64,000 nt of DNA from Episyrphus balteatus (GCF_945859705.1 NC_079134.1:69622625-69686624), one strand, 5' to 3'. Positions 35,010 through 47,650 are shown, counted from the first letter of the stretch. Notes: generated from the sequence alone by a model not told the origin. Made by a program: numbers and translations.

Positions 35010-35440
35010 GTATCTTTTGAAAAAAAGTGCAATAAAAAAAAAAAAATGGGCTTTCCTGGGCTAACGTTGGGCAATCGAATCACAGTGCAAAACCAACAAT
35101 TTTTACACTGAATAAAAAAAAAGTTATTTTTTGTGGTTTTTGAGGTGAAAAAAAAAAAATAAATCCGGTATAATTTTAAAACTAAGGGTGGGCTAACGAA
35201 AAAAAATCTTGGGCTATCCTGGGCTAAACGTGGGCAATCGAACCAGACAGGTTTGCATTTGGGGGTGCCAGCTTCACATAGCTGGAGGCTTGCCACCGAT
35301 TTCTGAGGTCAACCTGGTGAACCCCACAGGCGGATCACTAGTGTGAAGCAGATACATGGGATAGTTATGATCCCCTCGACAACGAGATCATAACAGCGCA
35401 GCGCCGAGAAAAGGAAGAAGAAGAAGAAGAAACATATCAG
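35010..35440. other. Repeat-derived flank with a LINE-like (GAA)n tail
   Basis: GGGCT-TCCTGGGCTAA followed by GGGCAATCGAA occurs twice here (about 35050 and 35214) and once, reversed relative to the LTR, at about 2852. From about 35261 the sequence is GC-richer and ends in GGAAGAAGAAGAAGAAGAA at about 35420-35440, which looks like a LINE 3' end. No ORF was found, so the family is not named. Confidence 0.4.
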
Positions 35441-37043
35441 CAATGAAAACAATAGGTGTAAAAAAAATCATATTCAGGAGTTTTAACAATTTCGAAAAAA
35501 CTGTCTCTGTCTTTTAAATAGTGGTAGACGGTAAACAATGACGACTCTTTTTATATTTTGTATATAGAATTATATAAATATCCATTGGTAACAAAAATCA
35601 TATCTGCATTTCATTTTATTTTTCAGGATTTTCAACATATGTATATTTCGTGAAAGCGCCTTAAAATTTATGACTTCAGAGCCTTACAAATCCGGAATTA
35701 ACTTTCATCTGATTAGGAAGGAAACAAGAGATGAATAACTATGTCGTTAAATGTTATAATGAACTATGATTAGGTTTATTTTTTGTTGTTAAAATATCTA
35801 TTGTTTTTATTTTAAAGTGATACAAATTAATAAATATTTCAACAGCAGAAAATTGTTTGTCTGGAAACTGAGTCTTCATCCTGAAATGTAAAGAAGAAAA
35901 CACTCTTACGGCCAATTTCTTCATATAAGTCCTAAGTCAGCTTAGTACCCAGTCTAGCTAGACCAGGTCCTAATTTCTAGGACCTGATCTAAGTTCACAA
36001 GGCGGTCGAGTCCTAAGATTTTAAACGTATAAAACTGGTCTAACTGTCATTCTGACAATATTTTGATGTTTGAAATAGTTTATTTTGATCTTTAAGGGAA
36101 TTTAACAAAATAATTTTAGAAAAAAAGTAGAAAAAAAAAAATAAAAAGTCTATTGGAAAAAAAAATATGTTGTTAAACTTAACGAGAAGCAAAAAAAAAC
36201 GATTTTTGTATCAAGAACTTTTAGTTAAGAATGAATTCATGAGTGCGGAAATGTATGATCTGGTAAACGTAGACAATGAAGAGATACAGGTCCCCAAAAA
36301 AGAGAAAAGTGTCATCCAAGTACTCGAGGTATAAACGGATCTCCGACCTTTATGCAGCACAGCCGTAGAGCAGAGAGTTAGTGACAGTTTTGGAAAGACG
36401 TACATGTACATAAAAAATATATTTTGATAAAAATTATAATTTAAGAAAAACACGTACTCTGTCTTTTTTTACTGTATTGCGGGAAAAATGTTATCATGCT
36501 TTAGTTGAGAAAAATTTTAACTTGAGCAACGACTATGAATTCCGCCCTTAATTTTGAAAAAAAAAACTCACAGCTGGTGAAATTCCTGCCAAAGAATCAA
36601 CATGCCTTGCCCATAAGATTCCTCACTGAACGAAAAGTTAGATGCAATTCCAGAATGTCAAGTATAGGTAGACTATTAATCTTTTTGCAACGAATCGTTG
36701 GTTTTTTTTAATTTAATTAATATTTAAGCACAGACAATTATATACAGATATCGCATCCCATAGAAAAAAATTGTCATCAAAATTTTTTCCAGCCGACACG
36801 TTTCAGCCGACAAGAGCTTTTTAAATTGGAATCAAAAAGGAGAAGAGAATTTTTCAGCCGACAAAAAAGCTTTTTTTTTAATTTAAAAAGAGAACAATAA
36901 AAATGATCTCTTACGACCATGACCTTACTCACTCTCCCGCGAAAATAAAAAAAGGAGTGCAAGTGGGTAGATAGACGTGATTTCAATTCGTTATTGCCTT
37001 TTTAAGCAATCATCTGCTGTGAAATATTTCAAATAGGTATATA
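35441..37043. other. AT-rich DNA without recognisable gene
   Basis: I see no conserved ORF. A short GC-richer stretch at 35930-36010 has the near-palindrome CTAGACCAGGTCC / GGACCTGATCTAA. The word CAGCCGACA recurs three times at 36791-36865. Confidence 0.4.
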
Positions 37044-37121
37044 TCGTCGGCGTAAAGCAAAATTGTTCTAAGTACATAGGATTTCTTAAGGACTAAGAAC
37101 AATTTTGCTTTACGCCGACGA
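37044..37121. mobile_element. 78-bp TA-flanked hairpin
   Basis: A nearly perfect inverted repeat, TCGTCGGCGTAAAGCAAAAT and its complement, with a ~17-bp loop and TA on both sides (37042-37043, 37122-37123). It shares TCGTCGGC with the MITE at 12148. It may be a minimal deletion derivative of such an element. Confidence 0.7.
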
Positions 37122-37123
37122 TA

Positions 37124-38117
37124 TGTACATAAACTGTATGTAATTGAAAATATTTTATAAGAGAGTGTCGGCTGATTTTGAGATTTCATAGGCACTGATG
37201 GGCACCGATCAGATTGTTCAATTGTGTGTAGACATATAGACATACATATGAGGTGCAGAGTGTTGGTGAAATATGAACATGAGGATAGTGTGCGTATCTG
37301 CTTATACATTAAGCCGATGTCGTTGGGTGACATGACGTCTGCGTGAATAAGGCGGCCGGCCCATAGACAAGATACTTGTGCACACAAGTGTGGTGTCTGG
37401 TGTGTATGCGTCGCTTAAATCTGTGAAAATTTTGGTAGATGGATAGGTAGGTAAGCAAGTTATTAGATGAACTTAATTTTTTGATGGAAGCAAGAAAAAA
37501 AAAGCAGGGTTGTAAAAAATATTTTTTAAGCACCATCTTTATTGACAAAAACAATATTTTGCCTTAAAACAAATTGTACCTATTGCAAATTAAAAAAAAT
37601 CTCCATAGAAAAAATAAATCAATGCAAAGTGTGGGAGTGTGGGCAATAAATAGTTCATTTTTAATATTCGTCGAATTTTTTACAATTTTAGTTGCAATAA
37701 TTATTTTTTTTTAATAAAAATATTTTTCTGTTGTACCTTATACAATTTTTTTTACTGACGCAATTTTTTTCAGTTGCAATAAACGTTTTTTTTCAATTAA
37801 TTTTTTTTTTTCAAAAAATATTCTTTTAAATTTAAATTCATTTTTTTACTTGCGGTTTACGATTTACGGAAAAGTTAAGAATTCGTAAAAAAATCGAACT
37901 CGAGATAACTAAAAGCGAAGATTGGGTCTCGCAATAATTTTGACTGTCTGCCTCTATCTCGATCTGTAGCGATTTTCCTACTTAAAAATTAGTAACTAAG
38001 AGTGATTCCGTATAGGGAAAATTTGCTTTAGGACCAAAATAAAGCTTTTATAGAAAAGGTCGGGTTTCTCAAAAATTTTTGAATTTTTTTGAAATTTTTT
38101 TTCTTCATATTCAATTA
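37124..38117. other. AT-rich DNA without recognisable gene
   Basis: About 1 kb with long T and A tracts (37680-37860). Short ORFs on the minus strand show no domain features and are not called. Confidence 0.4.
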
Positions 38118-39658
38118 TACAGGGTGATTCAGGAAAAAATGTGCCAAAAAGCTAGAGCGTGTAGGTTAGGTCGAGACAAGAAAAAAATCGTATCGGAGGG
38201 GGGGGGGTTGTGTAACACAATAACGTGTTACACCTTTTTGTAAAGCCAAAACCCTAGTCTTTTACAAACATTTTAAAGAAAGCCATTTTATGGTACAGTT
38301 TTTGAAAAAATAATTTTGAAAATAAAAATTTTGAAAAAAAAATTTCAAAGTAATTTTTTTCAAAATTTCATGTAATTAAGTACTAATTTAGTTTTTTAAA
38401 TTCGATGCTCTTATTCATTTTTAAACAAAAACAAAAAACCAAATTGAAAAATATTTTGTGATTTTCGAAAAATTAACAAAAAACCAAAACTACTTTTTTC
38501 TAAAAGACCTCTTTATTTTTTGTTTTTACATGGCTGGACTTGTTGATAAATTAATTTATGAAACATTAACCATTCGTTAAGTGATACCGTATTGGATTAA
38601 CCCTGAATTGATCAGCTTTTTTCATTGATAACACCTGAGAATTTTTCTTACTAGGTATGTCTGGGGTGCCCGCTGCTCATGGATTCTAGCTTTAAGGGGT
38701 TTTAGGCAATTTCTTAATGGATATTGAATAACAAATAATAATGTACACCCAAAAGATTAATCGAGGACAAGAAATGGCAAATAAGAAGGATAAGAATTCA
38801 AATGTTATCTAGGAAAAAATACCTTTAAAAATCAAAGAATATGATTTAAAAAGTCCTTTTTTTTATTTTGAACTGCTTGCGCAAGTACTATTTCATTGTT
38901 TTTTATAAAAAAAATAAAACAATTATACTGCCTTAAGACCCTTACAGCTAGAATCCATGCGCAGCGAACACCCCAGACATAGTAAGAAAAATTCTCAGGT
39001 AAGTTTTCAGGTGTTATCAATGAAAAAAGTTGATCAATTCAGTGTTAATCCAATACGGTATCACTTTATTGTATCCTTAATTAAGTCTAAATGTTTAAAA
39101 AATAGTTGACGAATGGTTAATGCTTCATAAATTAATTTATCAACAAGTCCAGCCATGTAAAAACAAAAAATAAAGAGGTTTTTTAGACAAAAGTAGTTTT
39201 GGTTTTTTGTTAATTTTTCGAAAATCACAAAATATTTTTCAATTTGGTTTTTTGTTTTTGTTTAAAAATGAATAAGAGCATCGAATTTAAAAAACTAAAT
39301 TAGTACTTAATTACATGAAATTTTGAAAAAAATTATTTTGAAATTTTTTTTCCAATTTTTTTTTTCAAAATTTTTATTATAAAAATTAATTTTTCAAAAA
39401 CTGTGCCATAAAATGGCTTTGTTTAAAATATTTGTAAAAGACTAGGGTTTTGGCTTTACAAAAAAGTGTAACACGTTATTATTAGTATAACCTTTGATTT
39501 TTAATAATTTTTTTTCCAAAATAAATCAATTTTTTTTAAATTGCCCCTCCCCGCTAAACGAAGGGGAATAGACCCTCCCTCCCATACGATGTTTTTCTTG
39601 TCTCGACCTCACCTACACGCTCTAGCTTTTTGGCAAATTACTCTTGAATCACCCTGTA
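38118..39658. mobile_element. 1.5-kb foldback element with very long inverted arms
   Basis: Arms at about 38118-38700 and 38938-39658 are inverted copies with small indels; the loop is about 240 bp. The ends are TACAGGGTGATTCAGGA and TCTTGAATCACCCTGTA, with TA outside each (38116-38117, 39659-39660). The arms include matching blocks such as TCCAGCCATGTAAAAAC and CACCCCAGACATAGTAAG. No coding sequence. Transcription through it would give a long hairpin RNA. Confidence 0.85.
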
Positions 39659-39660
39659 TA

Positions 39661-41295
39661 AATCACTCTTGTATGCATATAATATAAGAATATTGCACGA
39701 AAAAAATATTATTGATTAATGTACTTAGTAGCTGATGCAGAATCAATAAATGTTATGTATTAAAAAATCATCTGAATTAAATTGATTAGTGAAGTAACTA
39801 AATCATTTTTTATGGTTTAGGTATCTTATAATAATTTTCATAATTTTATGGGTTTAAATTTCACTGTAATTGCTCACTACGTGACCGTTCTTCTATACCT
39901 ATTTAATATTAAAAGAAATGAAAGATAAGTTCAAAATTCTGAGTTTGCGGACCAGTTTCTCAAATACACTGCTTTCAATTTCCGTATACTTGATTTTGAA
40001 ATTTGTTAATTTGTAAGAAAATTGCTTCTGCCGCTTTAATAATGTCTTCAAATAACTCAGGCAATCTTTTCATATCATTTAGGAATTTTTTTTGAAAAAA
40101 AAAAACAACAAAACAAAAATTAAAGTCTTAAGTAAATTAAATTTTAAAAGCAAAACGGAAGCAGTGCAATTTTTCAAGAAATTTTTCATAGAGATAAGAG
40201 TATTTTTAAATTACCGACGTTTGTAAGAAAAGATCATGAATATCGGATCTGTTTCCGCCCTTTACAACATTTTTAGCTTCAGTTACTCCACTAAATAATT
40301 TTATTGTTAAATTAGTAATTTTCTTAACTCTACACAAACGAAACAACAACAAAATTAGAATGTGTAATTCCTTTCGTTTATCTACAAGACATGAAAAATA
40401 AAAGAACTAAATAAAGGAGGAATTTATTTCCTTTTTTTCCAATTTAGTAGGTAGTAAGGTATTTAATTTTGTTCTGCAATATGGATCAAAGACAAACCAG
40501 ACATTTGAATGTTCTCCGTTTCCGCTGTTCTTGATTTATAGATAACACTGGTCAACAAGGTTTTTGTTACAGACACCAAGATATACTTTTCTATAGGTTT
40601 CTTTGGGTGCTGAGCTCGAATCCGAGGTCAAAAAAATTTTATCACATCACGTTTTTGAATATCGAAAATGCCGCTTTTTATCAGTTTTCGAAGTTATTTC
40701 CTAGCATTTGTTTATTTGTTATACATAAATTTGAAACGGTTTCTAAAAGAACTAAATCTTTTCTTTCTAAATCCGTTCAATCTCTTAAATATCTCTTTTC
40801 TTCTTCGAGAAATGTTTGTAGTATTGTAATTTTTTTTGTATGCAGCCCCTTTTTCATTTTCCCACCCGGGCCTTTTTGCCCCAGTCCGACTTGTTTCACC
40901 TACCTAATTAGATACTCATGAGTCATGATTTCATACCCCAGTTCAACAAGACAAAAAAAACACAAACCAAATCAATGCGCAAACAAATAAAACTGTGCAT
41001 GCATTCTTTTTTCCTTGATTTCCAAAAAATATCCCAAAACCAGATCTCATTTGTATATTCCTAACCTTAACCTAACCTATGAAAAAATATTAAAGAACAA
41101 AATTTCATTCATTGATCAGGTAGGTAGTACTAGGTAGGTACCTACCTACTTTCTTAAAATGCATTCACAATCCTTTTGCATACCTACACACAATTACTCA
41201 ATCGCGCCATCCAAGGAAACAAAAACAAAACTAAATTGCAAAAAAAAAAAACAAACAAACAAAAACAAAAAACCAACCCAAATATGTATGTAGAT
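39661..41295. other. AT-rich DNA without recognisable gene
   Basis: No ORF with domain features; a 104-codon frame at 40607 is T-rich and unconvincing. A GGTA/CCTA-rich stretch lies at 41120-41150. Confidence 0.4.
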
Positions 41296-41967
41296 CAGCG
41301 TTGCCGCGAAGAAAAAAGCAGAGAGGGCCATTTCGAATTTTTTTGAGGGCCATTTGAAAAAATTATGGGCCAAATATTTTACTAACAAAATTTTCCTGAA
41401 AACATAATAATGCAATTTATTAAAAATTTTATTTATTCTTTTTTATTTGTTTAAAGCATTAGTAGCCGATTTCATAAACATTTAACAGGCTTTTAAAATT
41501 TTAAATGACGTTTTTGTATGGGGCACAAAAAACGATAAATATTTAAAAGGCCTTTATTGGCCATACATTTGTTAAATCTTATTAGTTTACAAAAGAAATT
41601 AAAAAAAAACACAGATGTACATTTTAAACTTTTAATTCACAGACATCTTTTAGCTTTGAGCCACTTATTAAAAATAAATAAATAAATACAACTGACGTGA
41701 GAAAAATCAAATTACTAAACGAGATAAATTAATTAATTCAGTATACATAGGTACCTATTTATGTGTGGTGAATACACATTGTAGTTGCGATGCATAGCGA
41801 AGATATATATTTAATTTTGTAAAGCCTTTTAATTATTACTAAGCACCATATGAAGATGAATCTACTTAAACTTGGATTCGTGGGCCATTTCTAATTGGCC
41901 CGGGCAAAGGGCCAAAATATAAGACAGGGGGCCAAATGGCCCGATCGGGCACTTTGTGGCAACGCTG
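41296..41967. mobile_element. hAT-type MITE, 672 bp
   Basis: Inverted ends CAGCGTTGCCGC / GTGGCAACGCTG are flanked by the exact 8-bp direct repeat ATGTAGAT (41288-41295, 41968-41975), the hAT signature. Subterminal GGGCCATTT words repeat at the left and GGGCCAAA words at the right. Non-coding. Confidence 0.87.
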
Positions 41968-42034
41968 ATGTAGATACTAGTACATATTCCTTATTCTTTC
42001 TTTCTCTTCTAATAGATCTTTTGTGAGTAGGTAC

Positions 42035-44388
42035 CAGAGATCCAAATGAGTATGTTCGAACCTGTTCGAACCTGTTCGAACAATTTCAATTTTTTAAAAT
42101 GATCGTTCGTGCTCGATCGTTTTCTCTCTATACTCGTAAATCATCTTACTCATAAACAAAAATACTCACAAACAAAACCACACAAATTGTTTGAACTCAT
42201 GAGTATACTCGATCCTCAATACCCACGAACAAAATTACTCGTAAACAGATTGACTGTTCATAAACACTAGGCTTTACTCGAAATGATCGAAAGTGATTGA
42301 AGTGTTCGAACGTGATCGAAAAATCATGAACAGTTTGAACAATGAAAACAACCACTTCCAATTTCTACATCCTATAGGTACCTGTTGCATATTTTTTTTT
42401 TATTTAGGTTTTGAGGGTTGGTTGTTTGCGGTACAACTGCAATTAAAGCAAGTTATTTTAATTTTACAATTGTGGTTTTAGAAAAGGATTTTCAATGACA
42501 GTAAATAAAAAAGTAATTAGTCGTTCGGTAACAATACAAATGGGGTAGTGGGGAATGCCCAGTTAATTTATGCAGGTAGGTGCGTAATAGAAACATATCC
42601 CTAAAAAATATGCAATAATGCGATTTGGGATGATTGTTTTTAAAACAAATTTCTATTTTTTCTGGTAGGTATATTGGGGAAGTAACAAATCATCATGAAA
42701 GGGTTAAAGAGAAAGTTATGAATGAAATATTTTAGTTCAAAAGCTGATTTCTTGCGAGAACAATATTTAAATAGTAATCTTCTGAGTTCATTTAAAAAAG
42801 TAATAGTTTTATAAAAAAAACAATGGAAGAACAAAGTATTAGCTTAAATCTTAATAATAATATATTTTCTATTTGTGACAAAAGAAACTGTCGAAGTAAG
42901 GTATGGGGGACTTTTGGCGAAATAAAAAATCAAAATGGTGATACTATACCAAACTTTGTGGCATGCAGATCGTACAAAAAAGTGATGAAAAATTATAAAA
43001 AATCGACGAACCTTTTGAGATACCTTGTCAAATATAAACAAAGAAGTGATTGTGTCGATGGCCGATAAGAAAGCAGTTTTTGATGTGTCCGTGAAGCTGT
43101 GTATTGAAGATATTAGACCGTTTTCTACTGTAGAAGGGTCTGGAATGCAGGCATTTGTTAAAGAGTGTATAAAAATCGGTGCTAAATACGGAGAACATGT
43201 TAAAGACGCTTTTTTAGAGTTACAATCTTCAAAAACTTGTACGGCTCATCAAGTGTTTCCTCATTATAATAATTTATTACAAACTTGTTCAGTGAATATT
43301 TTGGAAAATTCAGAAAATTTAAGTGATTTAAAATACAAAGTAAAACATTATTTAGTGAATTTGTTTTATCCCGAAATTAAAATGTCATTCAAAAGTGCGA
43401 CATTTTTATATCCCCCGTGCAATAAAATGCAATTATTGTACCCAACTGAAAAGACTGAAATATATGATTACATAAAGTCAATAGTTCCTGCTACTGCTGC
43501 GGCATCTGAAGATATTTTGGACGAACAACCAACAACTAGTTCCAGGGCCAGTTATATTTTCTCGGATTTTATGAATGAAACTACAACAATGAGCGGGAAC
43601 TCTATTGATATGGAAATAGAAAGATACATTCAGTTTAATTCGAAAGGCCCTGTGGATATTCTTCAATGGTGGTGTGAAAATAAAGGCCAATTCAAAAACC
43701 TTTATGAAGCACATAAAATCTTGAATTGTATTCCCGCAACATCAGCAGCATCAGAACGAGCATTTTCACAGGCTGGAAATATAATTACAGAAAAACGATC
43801 GAGGTTGAACCCAGAAACTGTAAATAATTTGATGGTTGCGAATTCAAACTTAAAGATAAATAAAATTTAAATATATATTTTTTTTTTCATAAATACAAGT
43901 GTCATAATTTTTAACTTAATTTAATTTATTCAATTTTTTGTATCTAGCATTAAGATTTATTTAATTTTTATTTTTTTTCTGTATTTAATTTAATTCTAAT
44001 ATGTTTTTCGTCATTTCATTATCTTGTCAAATTAATTTATTTAAATAAAACAAATGTAACTTGCTTTTGTGTACCAAACTGATTCTCTTTTATTTATGCT
44101 ACAAGAAAAACCACCCTCGAACACTATGAACATTTCCTTTCCAGTTCGAGTAATTTCGATCACATTGATCATAAACATTTTGTTCACGATCATTTTACTC
44201 GATTTTACTCGAACAGAAAAATGATTGTTTGAACTCGTTTGAAATGTAGGATTACTTAAGAGTCATCGTACTCCTAAACAGGAAAGCTCGAACATATTTG
44301 AGTTGTGTTGATTCTGTTTGTTCGAGATCGTTTTTTTCGAGTAAGTAATCGATGTTCGTAAACAATACTCGACTCGTTTGGTTCTCTG
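42035..44388 (+). mobile_element. hAT transposon, internally deleted
   Basis: Ends CAGAGATCCAAATGAGT and, on the other strand, CAGAGAACCAAACGAGT; the flanking 8-bp direct repeat is GTAGGTAC (42027-42034, 44389-44396). Subterminal regions on both sides are rich in GTTCGAAC and CTCGAAC words (three in a row at 42056-42083), which are likely transposase sites. The one gene (42823-43870) is frameshifted and lacks much of the catalytic domain. Confidence 0.9.
42823..43870 (+). pseudogene. hAT transposase remnant: BED finger and C-terminal dimerisation domain
   Basis: The first frame (42823-43068) carries a BED-like zinc finger (CRSKVWGTF with a later Cys and basic tail). A frame change near 43050 leads into 43025-43870, where AFVKECIKIGAKYGEHV is joined to sequence lacking the usual central RNase-H-like catalytic region. 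The C-terminal hAT dimerisation motif LNCIPATSAASERAFSQAG is intact (about 43720-43776), with the closing LMVANSNLK. At ~350 residues it is far shorter than the usual ~600. A hobo-like relative is likely. Confidence 0.85.
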
Positions 44389-44396
44389 GTAGGTAC

Positions 44397-45287
44397 TGAA
44401 CTACTGTACTGAGTAAGTTTTTTGTGTTGGTTTTTTAATGAATCGTTCTCGTTGAGGCAGACTGACCAGCGTCAACCGTTAACCGTATATTCTTTTGATA
44501 GAAAGAAACAAAGAACGTGCGCCAGGACGACTCGATACTCGAGCTACAAGGTCTACTTCTATATACAGAAAAAAAAAAAACACATATGTGCACAACGGTC
44601 TTGAGTTTCAATGTAATCGTATCTGAGTACTATTTTCTTTTGTGCTCTTATACTTCAAATACGACGATTTTCTGTTTGCCTTTCCATTTTTTGATTGACA
44701 AACAATATTGCAACACCAGACACCACAGATCACCTCATATTTTTATTCCTCATCTCAACCTGAACCATAAACAAAAAATACCAAGACTGGAAACTCGGCG
44801 GTCAACTGACGTTACCCGACAAGCTGCGAGGTGTGGTGAATGTCGTGAACCTATCATTGTGTTCGTGTCAAATGTGTGGTGAATGTCGTGAATCTATAAA
44901 TGTGTGTGTGTTAACGTCATTTACCAACGTGGTGGCTTTCACATATATTCACAGACAGCACTCTACACAAAAGGGTTTCGGGGGGAAAGACGTACGAAAG
45001 TTTCCAGTCTTGGTATTTTTGGTTTATGACCTGAACCTAGCTTATGAAAAAAATATTAGAGAAAAAAATGCATTTATTGCTCAGGTTTTTATTTTTCAAT
45101 ACGTCCACAATCCATCTGCACACACACAGCTCTATTTTTCTTCCAAAAATCCCGCCTTAAAAAAGAAACAGTTAAAGCGCGATTTTGCAATGCAAAAACA
45201 CAACAAGAATACAAGAACAAATTTCAGAGATACAGAAAAATAACGATTCCAACTCAAGAGTCAAGACCAAGATACAACTACTAAAGA
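44397..45287. repeat. Spacer with a foldback (arms 44757-44799, 45004-45042)
   Basis: Arms containing TACCAAGACTGGAAACT and its complement enclose a ~200-bp loop, with TA at the inner boundary. The loop has a short direct duplication of GTGGTGAATGTCGTGAA (about 44832 and 44876). ORFs here are not conserved. Similar sequence (CTATGAAAAAATATTA) occurs at about 41077. Confidence 0.55.
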
Positions 45288-45423
45288 TATCGTCGCCCTA
45301 GTATTGAAGTGCCGTATACGCCATTTTTACATTTTTGGGAAATCGCATTTAAATGTTGGGAAGATAATTGCGAAAGAACTAACCGCTCGTATTTTTTGAT
45401 ATTTTAGTATGATATATAATTAA

Positions 45424-47275
45424 CAACTTAACTGTCCCCATAGAAACTCATTATAAAACCTTATACGTCCATCATTTTTTTCATTAACAACTCTATACGT
45501 CCCATGAAGCACATTGGATTCATATAATTTATTTTTCCCTTGCCGCCAGAGTCCAATGAATCATATATGATACATACACATATTTTCATAAAATAGAATT
45601 TACTGTCCCCATACCAACTCCTTGAAAATCATCTCTACGTCCAGTACTTTTTTTCAAAAATAAACATTACTATTTACAGATATTGCAATTAGAATTGGTT
45701 TCTTACCTGAGTAATTGGTAAATATTGTTAAAAAATGGGTTTAGTTTTATGCTCCTATATGATTCATGGACTTATGATATTTGATTTTCATCGCCACAAG
45801 TCCAATGAATCATATAGGAGCATAAAACTAAACCCTTTTTTTACAATATTTACCAATTACTCAGGAAAGAAACCAATTCTAATTGCATTATTTGTAAATA
45901 GTAATAGTAATAAATAGTAAATAGCTTATTTTTGTAATAAAAATGTGAAAAACTGACATTGATACCGTATAGGCTAAAAAACTTATACGGGTCAAATGGT
46001 CACGGAAATAAGTTTTTCACATATATCTCGCGAACTATTTTTCTGAGGTCATCAGAGGGCATTGTTCGTCGTTAAATTATATACAATATAATTTTCTCTC
46101 TAAAATCACCCGTTTCGGGTGTAGAATGTAGAGAAAATGAACTAGATTGCACTTACATACGAAAAAACTCATATTTTTGATTTATGTTGCTCAATTTTTG
46201 AGGTTCTTATCGAAGCAGCTTATATTTTTTTGGTCTCAATTACTTATGATTATTATTTTTATACTGATTTTCTAAAAAAAGTGCAAAAATGTACACATTG
46301 AGATAAAAAAAGTAATAAACAAAAAAGAAAAAAAAAATTGTTTGGAAATTGTATATGTTTCCCTTACTTCTTACCCCTTACAACTGCCTTGGGGAGTAAA
46401 AAATAAAAATTAAACGCACGTATTAGTTGTTTGGCTCTCTGATTAAAAAACTATTCATTTTATAGGAAAATTGTGAATTTAAAAAAGAAAGATAATATAA
46501 TTTAGTGTCAAAAACGTCCTTGCGAATTTTCTGTAAGATGAGTCGTTTTCGAGGTACCTATTGATCATAACGTATTTTTCAAAACGGCTGGCGTGTGGAA
46601 TACAAGACAAAACACATAATCAAGCCCCTTTTAATTATCCTGCATTGTTGCATTACAATTTTGATGCCTCTACAATTTTGACTAGATTTGTTTTTTTTTT
46701 TTCATTCGCTGTACTATTAATGGTGTTTTAATTTTCTTATTATGTACCTACCTATACAATAACTATGGGATCGTAGTTAAAAAAATATTCTTCCATTTTT
46801 TTACATATAACTTCTCCCAAAATAAAAAAAAAATCTTCAAAAAAATCAAAGACTTTTTTATGAAATAACTTTTTTTGCTTAAACATTTTTCGAATTTTTT
46901 TTGCAGTTTGGTAAAGTATTTCTTCTTTTCCTACACATTCATGAATAAATTATGTTCTATAGCCATATTTTCATACAGCAAACACGTTTTTAGAAACATG
47001 TCTTTATGAGTCGTATATGACTCATGGACTCTAGAAACACGATACAGAAAATATTCGATGAGTCAAATAGGACTCATTGGACGTGGAGTGATGAATCCTT
47101 CAAATAAACAAAATAATATTGAACGTAGAGAGATTTTTTAATCAGATTGTATGGGGACAGTGAAGATGTTTTTAGTAAAATATGTATATGAATCATATGT
47201 GATACATGGGACTCTGTAGGCCTGGGATAAAACATATATTTTGAGTCATATGGGACTCATTGGACAGTTAAGTTG
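45424..47275. mobile_element. TTAA-flanked (piggyBac-type) non-autonomous element, 1852 bp
   Basis: Inverted ends CAACTTAACTGTCC / GGACAGTTAAGTTG are flanked by TTAA (45420-45423, 47276-47279). MITE copy 1 shows the empty site with one TTAA at about 28679, so the duplication is proven. Internally, a partly palindromic word TGARTCATATRKGAYTCATKGGAC is repeated at least seven times, in both orientations, clustered towards both ends. No transposase. Confidence 0.85.
45668..45905. repeat. Long hairpin inside the TTAA element
   Basis: About 110-bp arms (45668-45778 and 45793-45905) are inverted copies around a ~20-bp loop, including ATGCTCCTATATGATTCATG and its near-complement. The 60-codon ORF across it is incidental. 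Confidence 0.8.
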
Positions 47276-47650
47276 TTAAAATGTGTCTTTTATATACATG
47301 CTATTGGACATCTGCAATTCGTTTTGTTTTCAAAATATTTAAATTTTTGTCCAAAATGAGTTTGCCGTATACGCCATGAAAATCAGAAGTTTCTTTTATT
47401 CATATACACGTACGTCAAAGAAAAACATAACGTACGTCAAAACAATTCTCAAAATTTTCTTGCATTGCATGAAAAATTTGACGTAAATGCCAAAATTTCT
47501 TGTTTTTGTCAAAACAATAGTGAATATCTCGGCAACGAAAAAAGATAGAAAAAAACGGATAGCAGATTTGAAAAGAGCAACTTCGAAAACATACCTAGTT
47601 CAAAAAATGCAATTTGGCGTATACGGCACTCCAATACTAGGGCGACGATA

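Larger units (their letters stand above)
45290..47648. mobile_element. MITE with TCGTCGCCC termini (copy 2), split by a TTAA element
   Basis: Inverted ends TCGTCGCCCTAGTATTG, flanked by TA (45288-45289, 47649-47650). Removing the insertion at 45424-47275 leaves about 0.5 kb that matches copy 1 (28549-32917) almost base for base, including GCCGTATACGCCA near both ends. Confidence 0.88.

Noticed and set aside
36777..36986. Minus-strand 69-codon ORF around the CAGCCGAC words
   Set aside because: No domain features; the words are short and irregularly spaced.
40607..40921. 104-codon plus-strand ORF
   Set aside because: T-rich, phenylalanine/serine-heavy composition, no domain and no coding context.
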